DNA from: Adhaeribacter swui
GTDB taxonomy: Bacteria > Bacteroidota > Bacteroidia > Cytophagales > Hymenobacteraceae
Direction of reading: 5' to 3'
NCBI RefSeq assembly: GCF_014217805.1
Contig: NZ_CP055155.1
Location: 1-64,000, forward strand
DNA length: 64,000 nt
Shown here: positions 26,756-34,915 of the stretch, one piece after another
Numbering within the stretch: position 1 is the stretch's first letter
Layout: every line of letters begins with the position of its first letter
Translations under genes and position numbers: made by a program
Notes under the pieces: model-generated
What the model saw: only the letters and a program-made list of their open reading frames with translations
What the model was told of the DNA's origin: nothing
Database searches by the model: none

Positions 26756-28415
26756 AAGGCATCGAGGTTTGGGGAGTGATAGTATTTTTCTTGGCTTCAG
26801 ACACGCCGGAATCCTGTTTCTGAGCACGTTTGGTCAGCATTTCGGCTACTAGCTGCTGATAAGCTTTACGCTCTTGTGCCTGGCCCAGTTTTGCTTCTTC
26901 TTCGGCTTCCTCGTTCAGCCCACGGTACAGGCTGTAACACATCAGCAAAAGTATAATGGCAAAAGGTAGACCCGTAATAATAACTGCCGTTTGCAAGGCT
27001 TGTAAGCCACCGCCAAGCAAGAGTACGGCAGCCACCGCCCCACCGGCCAGCGCCCAGAAAACACGTAAGCCTACCGACGGATTAGGGTTACCACCCGAAG
27101 TAAGGCTTACCACTACCAACGAGCCAGAGTCAGAGGAAGTCACAAAAAAGCCCGTTACCAGCAGCACGCCAACTACGGATAGAAAGGTAGAGAAAGGCAA
27201 CTGTTCAAAGAATATAAACAGGGCCGTAGAAATATCCGCTGCCACCGCATCAGCAATAGCCGTGTTGCCTGCTAGAGTTTCGCGCAGGGCCGTACTTCCG
27301 AAAGCAGTCATCCATAAGAAACAAAGAAGGGAAGGAGCAATGAGCACGCCAAGAATAAATTCTTTGATAGTGCGGCCTTTAGATACTCGGGCAATAAATA
27401 TACCCACAAACGGCGCCCAGGAGATCCACCAGGCCCAGTAGAAAACTGTCCAGGTACCCTGCCAATTTTTATTGGAGTACGCTTCATTCCAGAACGATAA
27501 TTGCATAAAGTTGCCGATGTAAGAGCCGGTGTTCTGCACGTAGGAACCCAAAATAAAAACCGTTGGCCCCAACAGTACTACAGCCACCAGAACAAACAAG
27601 GCAATGCGAATATTCCATTCGCTCAGAATACGGACCCCCTTATCTACCCCGGTTACGACAGAGACAGTGGCAATACCAGTGATAATAATAATAAGTACTA
27701 TCTGGGTGGTAATATTATTTAGAATGGCAGGAAAAACATGATTCAGGCCAGCCGCTATTTGCTGTACTCCAAAACCGAGGGAGGTAGCCAGACCAAAAAG
27801 CGTAGCGATTACGGCCAGAATATCAATGATGTGTCCTACAACGCCATGAATCCGCTCGCCTAAAAATGGATAGAAGGCAGAACGCACCGTTAGCGGTAGC
27901 TGCCGGTTATAGGTAAAATAGGCCAGCGCGAGCCCCACCAGAGCATAAATTGCCCAAGCGTGCATTCCCCAATGCAGAAAAGTAAAATTCATCGCTTGCC
28001 GGGCGGCAGCGGGGGTGCCCGGCTCCTCAAGCGGCGGGGTCAGGAAATGGTTAATTGGCTCGGCGATGCTCCAGAAAAGCAAACCTATACCCATGCCGGC
28101 GCTAAAGAGCATCGCAAACCAGGCCGAGGTGGTGAACTCCGGTTTTGCAGCTTTACCGCCTAACCTGATGGAACCAAATCGGCTGAAAGCCACAAACAGG
28201 CAAAAGGCTACGAAAATATTCACACTAATGATAAAAAGCCAACCCATGTTAGTCGTAATAGCCGCTTGCACCTTGCTGAAAATAGCCTCAGCACTCTGCT
28301 GAAAAATAAGCACCAAGCTTATGCTGATTACCAGAAAAACAATAGAGGACCAGAATACCGGCCCGTTTACCTCCAGTCCTAAAGACTTGTATGTGTTACT
28401 TCTTAGTTTACTCAT
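26742..28415 (-). CDS. BCCT family osmolyte transporter
   Basis: A 557-residue protein with about 12 transmembrane helices. The BCCT signature 'FYWAWWISWAPFVGIFIARVSKGRT' is present (key part FYWAWWISWAPFVG), as is the Trp-rich substrate region. The C-terminal ~60 residues are charged and helical, as in osmosensing BetP-type tails. It imports betaine, choline or carnitine, driven by Na+ or H+. It overlaps the Usp gene downstream. With NhaA and Trk it forms a coherent salt-stress set. Confidence 0.9.
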   Translation of the reverse strand: MSKLRSNTYKSLGLEVNGPVFWSSIVFLVISISLVLIFQQSAEAIFSKVQAAITTNMGWLFIISVNIFVAFCLFVAFSRFGSIRLGGKAAKPEFTTSAWFAMLFSAGMGIGLLFWSIAEPINHFLTPPLEEPGTPAAARQAMNFTFLHWGMHAWAIYALVGLALAYFTYNRQLPLTVRSAFYPFLGERIHGVVGHIIDILAVIATLFGLATSLGFGVQQIAAGLNHVFPAILNNITTQIVLIIIITGIATVSVVTGVDKGVRILSEWNIRIALFVLVAVVLLGPTVFILGSYVQNTGSYIGNFMQLSFWNEAYSNKNWQGTWTVFYWAWWISWAPFVGIFIARVSKGRTIKEFILGVLIAPSLLCFLWMTAFGSTALRETLAGNTAIADAVAADISTALFIFFEQLPFSTFLSVVGVLLVTGFFVTSSDSGSLVVVSLTSGGNPNPSVGLRVFWALAGGAVAAVLLLGGGLQALQTAVIITGLPFAIILLLMCYSLYRGLNEEAEEEAKLGQAQERKAYQQLVAEMLTKRAQKQDSGVSEAKKNTITPQTSMPYDHD

Positions 28416-28660
28416 TCATACTACATATAAGAATTAGAAATAAAATCTAGATTAATACTGAGGCTCAGTTGCCAATTTATATTGTCTGGGATGCCTGCTA
28501 AGCCAATTTTTGCCCTTGAAAACTATAAATAAGGATTAATAGTAGACAGAGCAAATCTTCCAGGCAGTACTGGATCCATCTAGATCGTGGCAGTGTCAAC
28601 TTTGATGTTTTATATAAATAACACCTAACCCTAAGAAAATAGGATTGAAAGTTGACTAAC

Positions 28661-28957
28661 TTAGGCGGCCACAAACGCGATAAACCATATAAAAAAAGTA
28701 ATGATGGCTACAAATATCAGCTGAAAACCTAATCCAACTTTCTTAGTGAACCGAATAAACCAAGAATCATCCGGATTAATCCGGATTAAATCAAGGGAAA
28801 AACGCTGCTTTTCTTGTTGCTGAAGGTCGTATTTAGCTTGTTGCCGATTTAAAGTAATGGGATCTAACGGATTTCTACAATGTTCACACCGGTCTTCAGG
28901 ATTTTGATTCCAGTGGGACCATTGACCGCAGTGGGGGCATTTTTTCGTATCTTTCAT
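28661..28957 (-). CDS. Zinc-ribbon membrane protein
   Basis: A 98-residue protein. The N-terminal zinc ribbon has two Cys pairs (CPHCGQW and CEHCRNP, residues ~8-30). A charged helical linker follows, then one C-terminal transmembrane helix ('LIFVAIITFFIWFIAFVAA'). The ribbon probably faces the cytoplasm. The function is unknown. It is monocistronic. Confidence 0.65.
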   Translation of the reverse strand: MKDTKKCPHCGQWSHWNQNPEDRCEHCRNPLDPITLNRQQAKYDLQQQEKQRFSLDLIRINPDDSWFIRFTKKVGLGFQLIFVAIITFFIWFIAFVAA

Positions 28958-29645
28958 TTATTTTCCTCTATATCCTTATTAAGTACCTGATTGCTTTTCA
29001 AGGTGAATAGAACCACTGTTGAAGCTATATTTAGAGGAGTTTTTGAAAAACGTAAAGTTAATTAGATCAAGCATCCTCTTTTTACGGAGAAAATGCCATC
29101 TTAGATAGCTAATGAGTAATATAGCCAACTACTTTTTGGACAAAAGTTGTTTTATATAGGTTTACTAGTTCGCCAAAACGCCGTTTTTATATTTCTTTTA
29201 AGTAAGTAGCACTTAACTGTTAGAAATAAAAATTAGCTTTTATTTCTAAACTTAGACTTAAATAGCCAGAACTTTCAGCTTGGCTTATAACCACTTTTAT
29301 GTTCAATAGAACTACCTACTTATTAAGAAAATGGGCATCATAGTTAAAAAATGTCCTCCACTATAATTTGGTAATAGACCATTCTAAATAATAGCTATTA
29401 GGCCAGTTCTTTATAAAATACTTTTCTGATTTAACCTCTCCTCTCAACAGCTATTATTAATCACAATAGACAAACTATTAATCATAATAGATAAACACTA
29501 TATATTAAATATTTACTACATTTACTTCTAGTTTCTACCTCGGTTGCGTCATCCCTGAGGTAGTGGAAGTAATTCTTTGTTTTTATAAGAAAGAATGAGG
29601 ACAAAAACATTTCGATAATTTCAGCACCCCCTAATTAAACGACCC
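28958..29645. other. 688-bp intergenic region with short repeats
   Basis: No gene is seen. Notable elements are the palindrome TAATAGCTATTA at 29389-29400, a 21-bp tandem duplication at 29457-29497, and a hairpin CTACCTC (29535-29541) / GAGGTAG (29557-29563) about 80 bp before the next gene. It must carry the promoter of the large T9SS protein. Confidence 0.45.
29457..29497 (+). repeat. 21-bp imperfect tandem repeat
   Basis: Two copies of TTAATCAyAATAGAyAAACwA lie head to tail (29457-29477 and 29478-29497), differing at a few positions. They are about 150 bp upstream of the 1262-aa exported protein gene, so they could be paired activator sites. Confidence 0.5.
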
Positions 29646-32600
29646 TTGAACCACAATTTACTACCACGCAAACCAGGCCTCATAGGCTTGGTTCGTACCT
29701 TTTTTATCCTTAACCGCTGGCCTTTTTTTGAATTGCCCCTCCAGACCAGAACGTGGAGGTTATTGTTGCTGGTTCTTAGTTGTTTTTGGGGACCGGGTTC
29801 TTTCGCCCAAGATGTTCTGCTGGGGTTAACTCCTCAAGGCGGAGCACAAGGTTCTGGTACAGCCTTTAGCATAAAAAGTAGTGGTTCCGACTTCACAGTC
29901 CATAAATCATTTGAGGTATCAGGTTATTTGCCATCCGAAAATCTTTGCAGAGGTATGGATGGCAATTTTTACGGTATGACTCAAATGTCAGGTACCTACC
30001 AATGCGGAACTATCTTTAAAATGACTCCTTCCGGCAAGATAACGATTCTAAAGCATCTCCGAGACTACTATGATGGAAGCTATCCTCAAGGAAGTTTAAC
30101 GCAGGGTGCAGACGGCAACTTTTATGGCATGGCCAATAGAGGTGGTAATTATTATAATGGCTCCATCTTTAAAATTACTCCGGAAGGAAAATTTACTGTA
30201 CTACATCATTTTAATTTTAATTACAACGAGGGCGCACAACCAAAAGGAGGCCTGGTGCAAGGTGCTGATGGTAGTTTCTACGGCATGACTCAAATGAAGG
30301 GCAAGAATAATGCTGGAACCATCTTTAAAATAACAGCAACCGGAACGTTTACCTTATTACACCATTTCAATTCTGCTACGGACGGTGGAACCCCGTATGG
30401 CAATTTGGTTCAAGGTTCCAATGGTCAGCTTTACGGTATGACTACAGCCGGGGGAAAATATAAAAGTGGAACTGTATTTAGTATCTCTCCGGAAGGCACC
30501 TTCTCCGTTTTACGGCATTTTGATCCGACCTCCGACGGAGGAAAGCCATGTGGTAGTTTAATATTTGGCCAGGATGGTTATTTGTTTGGGTTAACTTCTA
30601 AAGGAGGCCAAAACAAATACGGTACGGCATTTAAAATTGCTCTTAATGGCACCTTCTCCATTTTGCGGCATTTGAGCTTGTCGGATGGGATTAATCCGCA
30701 GGGTAGTTTAGTATTAGGCCGGGATGGGAGTGCCTACGGGATAACGGCTAATGGCGGCACCAAAAACCTGGGAACTTATTTTAAGATTACAGCAGCGGGG
30801 GTATTTTCTGTGATTAGTCCTTTACGTCAATCACTACCATTCCGACATAATAGCAGCTTGGTACCAGATGAAGACGGCAACTTTTACGGTATGGCCCATA
30901 AGGATGGGGCTCGGGGAGGTGGAAGTATTTTCAAAATAACTGTTTCCGGTATTGTTTCGGTGCTGGCTGAATTTCCGGATATTTCTAATCCTCTATCACC
31001 CAGTGGGAGCTTGGTCCAGGCCCAGGATGGAAGCTACTATGGGATGGCCGGTACGATCTTTAAAACGTGCAACGGGAACTTCTCCGCTGTAGCGCTTTTT
31101 GATCCTTATACAACCGGTAATTCGCCAGCGGGAGATTTAATTCAAGGCAAGGATGGCAATTTCTATGGCATGACGAGTTATGGCGGCACCTATTATGGCG
31201 GTACCATCTTTAAGGTTACCCCCGCAGGAATTCTAACGGTGCTTCATCCTTTTAAAACGGATACGGAGGGAGGAAAACCATACGGTAGTTTGGTGCAAGG
31301 GAAGGATGGCAATTTCTATGGCATGACCTCCGAAGGTGGCACCAATCCGAATGAGCCTGGTGGCACGATCTTTAAAATGACTCCGGACGGCACCTTCTCT
31401 GTATTGAAAAAACTTGATTCCAAAATAGGTTCAAGTCCTCATGGCAATTTAATCCAAGCCCAAGATGGTAATTTCTACGGCATGACTACATACGGAGGAA
31501 TAAATAAAAGCGGCACCATCTTCAAGGTAACGGCAACCGGAACTTATACGGTACTGCATCATTTCAAGGCAGCGACGGATGGAAGGGGACCTTCCGGCAG
31601 TTTATTGCAAGGCCGGAATGGTAACCTCTATGGTATGACGTCCACGGGAGGGAAAGGGACAGACAATGCCGGCACTATCTTTAAGATTTCTGTTGGTGGT
31701 ATTTTTACCGTGCTCCATGATTTTGATTATACCGTAGATGGGGGTAATCCTTCCGCAGACTTAGTACAGGGATCGGATGGTAGCTTTTACGGGATGACAA
31801 GTAGAGGCGGCACCTTCAACGCCGGCACGATTTTTAAAATCAATTCGGATGGTGCTTTTACCGTATTAAGGCACTTTAATCCCAGTAGTGATGGCGCTAA
31901 CCCCGGCGGGAACCTGGTGGTTCAAAAAGCGAACCCAATTGCTCCTTCCCAGAATATTTCGGTTTTAGCTAACACCGCAAAACCTATTACGCTTCAAGCT
32001 TCCGCTCCGGGCTCACCCCTCTCCTACACAATTCAGAGTCCACCCAGGCACGGCACTTTGACCGGTTCCGGGGCCAATTACACCTACTTGCCCCAAGCGA
32101 GCTTTACCGGCAGTGATTCGTTTACCTTTACCGCGACCTGGGGTTGCCAAACCTCGGCGGTAACCACCGTAGCTATTTCGGTTACGGGGAACCAATCCTC
32201 AATTCCTTTGTCACCCGTTGCGGATACTTATGTGCATAATGGTAGCTATGCTGATTCCAACTTTGGGCAGGCTCCGGCTTTAGTAGTGAAGGGCAATCAG
32301 CAAAACGGTTATGCCCGTTCTACTTATTTAAAGTTTTCTTTGGAGCAGGTAAATAGTGTACGTTCGGCAAAACTGCGGATTTATGGCCGCAATACGGAAA
32401 ACAACAATGGGATTACGACTGCCGTTTTCGGAATAGAGCCGGATAACTGGACCGAAACCGGCTTGACCTGGCACAATGCCCCGCTGGCCACTACTCCTGC
32501 TTTAAGTACCGTGGCGGTGACTAATCAAGCACAGTATTACGAATGGGATGTTACTAGTTTTGTACAAACGCAGCTAGCGGGTGATAGAACCGTAAGCCTG

Positions 32601-33434
32601 ATACTGCAGGATGTAGCTAATCAGAACAGAAAACTGGAATTTAACAGTCGGGAGAATACCCTACATCCCCCTCAACTCCTGATCGAATCAGCCACGGTGA
32701 GTACCATTCGGTTGAACAGCGGCGGCAATGCGGTGAACACGAGTATGGGGAGTTTTAGTGCGGATGCTTACTTTAGCGGCGCCACTAGTATCACGACTTC
32801 TACCGCAGCTATTGCCAATACCCAAGATGATAAGCTCTACCAAACTACCCGCAAAGCGGAAGTAACTGGGGGCCGCTTTGCTTACGCAGTTCCTGTTAGT
32901 AATGGTACCTACACGGTAAAGCTGCACCTGGTAGAACTAGCATTTACTGCTAGTGGTCGGCGCAAGTTTAATGTAAGCGCGGAGGGAATAAGCTGGCTCA
33001 CCAACTATGATATCTACGCTGCCGCGGGCGGTGCTAAAAAAGCCATCGTAGCTTCCAAGACCATCATGGTTAAAGATGGGATGCTCAATCTAAACTTTGT
33101 GTCCCTAGTGGATAAAGCCAGTATAGCTGCTATTGAGGTGGTGCCGGTAACCGCTGGAGCTCGCCAGGCAGTAGCCGAGACCAAAGAATCATTCCCTGTA
33201 CAACTCTATCCCAACCCGGCAACCAATAGAATAAGAGTAAAGCTACCTCAACCCGTGCCGCAGATAAGCACCTACATTACGGATGTAACCGGAGTAAAAT
33301 ACCAGTACAACACCTATCAACTGCTTGATACGACCACCTTGGAAATACCCGTAAGCTCCCTATCACTGGGGGTATATATGTTATACCTGCAAACCGGGCA
33401 AGATCAACAGATCTTGAAGTTTATAAAGCAATAA
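29646..33434 (+). CDS. Large T9SS-secreted repeat protein (TIGR03803-type repeats, DNRLRE, malectin-like)
   Basis: A 1262-residue protein. The start is a TTG, and no ATG precedes the mature region. The signal peptide hydrophobic core is LLLLVLSCFW, with cleavage near SFAQ. About thirteen TIGR03803-type repeats (residues ~65-765) share the core 'DGNFYGMT..GG...GTIFKIT..G..TVL..F', probably forming beta-propellers. An Ig-like/cadherin-like domain follows (~765-850), then a DNRLRE domain (~855-1010, 'ADTYVHNGSYADSNFG'), a malectin-like carbohydrate-binding domain (~1020-1165) and a T9SS type A sorting domain (~1185-1262). It is likely a surface adhesin or glycan-binding protein. Confidence 0.8.
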   Translation: MNHNLLPRKPGLIGLVRTFFILNRWPFFELPLQTRTWRLLLLVLSCFWGPGSFAQDVLLGLTPQGGAQGSGTAFSIKSSGSDFTVHKSFEVSGYLPSENLCRGMDGNFYGMTQMSGTYQCGTIFKMTPSGKITILKHLRDYYDGSYPQGSLTQGADGNFYGMANRGGNYYNGSIFKITPEGKFTVLHHFNFNYNEGAQPKGGLVQGADGSFYGMTQMKGKNNAGTIFKITATGTFTLLHHFNSATDGGTPYGNLVQGSNGQLYGMTTAGGKYKSGTVFSISPEGTFSVLRHFDPTSDGGKPCGSLIFGQDGYLFGLTSKGGQNKYGTAFKIALNGTFSILRHLSLSDGINPQGSLVLGRDGSAYGITANGGTKNLGTYFKITAAGVFSVISPLRQSLPFRHNSSLVPDEDGNFYGMAHKDGARGGGSIFKITVSGIVSVLAEFPDISNPLSPSGSLVQAQDGSYYGMAGTIFKTCNGNFSAVALFDPYTTGNSPAGDLIQGKDGNFYGMTSYGGTYYGGTIFKVTPAGILTVLHPFKTDTEGGKPYGSLVQGKDGNFYGMTSEGGTNPNEPGGTIFKMTPDGTFSVLKKLDSKIGSSPHGNLIQAQDGNFYGMTTYGGINKSGTIFKVTATGTYTVLHHFKAATDGRGPSGSLLQGRNGNLYGMTSTGGKGTDNAGTIFKISVGGIFTVLHDFDYTVDGGNPSADLVQGSDGSFYGMTSRGGTFNAGTIFKINSDGAFTVLRHFNPSSDGANPGGNLVVQKANPIAPSQNISVLANTAKPITLQASAPGSPLSYTIQSPPRHGTLTGSGANYTYLPQASFTGSDSFTFTATWGCQTSAVTTVAISVTGNQSSIPLSPVADTYVHNGSYADSNFGQAPALVVKGNQQNGYARSTYLKFSLEQVNSVRSAKLRIYGRNTENNNGITTAVFGIEPDNWTETGLTWHNAPLATTPALSTVAVTNQAQYYEWDVTSFVQTQLAGDRTVSLILQDVANQNRKLEFNSRENTLHPPQLLIESATVSTIRLNSGGNAVNTSMGSFSADAYFSGATSITTSTAAIANTQDDKLYQTTRKAEVTGGRFAYAVPVSNGTYTVKLHLVELAFTASGRRKFNVSAEGISWLTNYDIYAAAGGAKKAIVASKTIMVKDGMLNLNFVSLVDKASIAAIEVVPVTAGARQAVAETKESFPVQLYPNPATNRIRVKLPQPVPQISTYITDVTGVKYQYNTYQLLDTTTLEIPVSSLSLGVYMLYLQTGQDQQILKFIKQ

Positions 33435-33489
33435 CTACGGTAAAGAACGGGTAAAGCTTATTTTCTTATTTTACCTGCTAGCATCCACC

Positions 33490-33543
33490 AAAAAGCTCTC
33501 GAATAAACGTTAACAAGTTCTAACGTGTATTCGAGAGCTTTTA
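33490..33543 (+). terminator. Long intrinsic terminator
   Basis: Arms GCTCTCGAATAAACGTTA (33495-33512) and TAACGTGTATTCGAGAGC (33521-33538) pair with a single mismatch and are flanked by A and T runs. It lies 60 bp after the large T9SS gene. The rest of 33435-33805 shows no gene. Confidence 0.75.
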
Positions 33544-33805
33544 ATTTTTTCGATTCAGCAAGCCTCATAACCCATGCTTTGAGAAATAATATCATTCAGC
33601 CCGGAAGAAATGGATTATTCTAAATGAATTAGCTCCGCTTGATTAAAGGGAACTGAACAAATTCTTACCTGAGGTTTGCTCACCTAGTTTCTCATTATAC
33701 TAAACTTAGATAATTATTGGATTGACGATTCATTAAAGATGAAATAATGCCTGCAAATAGGCAGTTAGTGCCTTCAGCCAGTATAAGTATAAAAAAGCAA
33801 GCTGC

Positions 33806-34816
33806 ATGAAAACACGCTTTACCCGAATCATTCTCTTGGGTTTACTGGTAATATTTTCTTTTAAAGCCTTCCCTTTCTTTCTGTCAAGCAGTAACAATCC
33901 TGGCAGGCGCACCTGGCAACTGGAAGCCAATGCGCCGCCCACTGCTATTCTCTTTTCCGGCTCCATCACGGAGAACATAAACTTTGCCGGCATCGTGGGC
34001 AAGTTTACCACCATTGATGCCGATGCCGAAGAAGAACACATCTACTACTTAGTCCCCGGAGAAGGTGATGCGGATAATGATAAATTTCTCATTATAGGAA
34101 ATGAACTAGAGATACACACTTGGCCTAATTACGAAATTCAAAACATTTATCACATCCGGGTAAGGACTGATGACCAGAGAGGCGGGGTACTGGAGAAAGC
34201 TTTTGCTATCCCGGTCAAGGAAATCAATGAGGCGCCTTTGGGTATTGTGCTCTCCCCCTCTGCAATAGAAGAAAATAACTTACCAGGAGCTGTTGTTGGC
34301 CTCCTTTCCGTGATGGATGAAGATACGCTGGATCAGCACACTTACCGGTTAGTTGCCGGTGCTGGCGATGAAGATAATGCGGCCTTTACTCTTGCCGGAA
34401 ACGAACTACGGGCTGCTATTTCCTTTGATTACGAAACTAAAAGCAGCTACCACATCCGCCTGCAAGTCCGGGACAAGGAAAACCTTACCTACGAATCTAA
34501 GTTTGTCATTACCATCAAAGACCAGGTAGAAGTAGAACCGAAAAAACAGGAAGAGGTAACCTTACCCCAGGAAGAACCAGTACAGGCTGGATTCCGGGCT
34601 TCCCCGAACCCAGTAAAGGAATATCTGCATTTAAGCTTCGAAACTGCTATGGATGAAGTACACCTGATAAATAGTGTAGGGCAACGGGTATTCGTACAAC
34701 GAACAAATTCCAAACAGCTAGACCTAGATACTCGTGCACTTAGTTCCGGCGTGTATACTGCTTTAATATATGCAAAAGGGAAAGTCTATGCTAAGCGAAT
34801 TCAAGTAGTCAAGTAA
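33806..34816 (+). CDS. Cadherin-repeat protein with T9SS sorting domain
   Basis: A 336-residue exported protein. It has an N-terminal signal segment (LGLLVIFSFKAFPFFLSS). Two cadherin-like domains of ~100 residues follow ('FAGIVGKFTTIDADAEEEHIYYLV' and 'PGAVVGLLSVMDEDTLDQHTYRLV' regions, each with 'F.I.GNEL......DYE....Y.I...'). A T9SS C-terminal domain runs from about residue 265 ('FRASPNPVKEYLHLSFE' to 'KRIQVVK'). The Asp/Glu-rich inter-strand motifs suggest calcium binding. It is likely a surface adhesin and may work with the preceding large protein, though it has its own terminator-separated unit. Confidence 0.8.
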   Translation: MKTRFTRIILLGLLVIFSFKAFPFFLSSSNNPGRRTWQLEANAPPTAILFSGSITENINFAGIVGKFTTIDADAEEEHIYYLVPGEGDADNDKFLIIGNELEIHTWPNYEIQNIYHIRVRTDDQRGGVLEKAFAIPVKEINEAPLGIVLSPSAIEENNLPGAVVGLLSVMDEDTLDQHTYRLVAGAGDEDNAAFTLAGNELRAAISFDYETKSSYHIRLQVRDKENLTYESKFVITIKDQVEVEPKKQEEVTLPQEEPVQAGFRASPNPVKEYLHLSFETAMDEVHLINSVGQRVFVQRTNSKQLDLDTRALSSGVYTALIYAKGKVYAKRIQVVK

Positions 34817-34915
34817 ATTACTCTCACTTGATAATGACGTGAGACTATCGTTTCTGTTTCCTTTCCCTTAGTGCGCGGAAACTGGAAATGGTTAATTGTA
34901 CAAGGTATTTCTAAA

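Noticed and set aside
28416-28660. Riboswitch upstream of the BCCT gene
   Set aside because: No conserved riboswitch core or terminator/antiterminator pairing was recognised.
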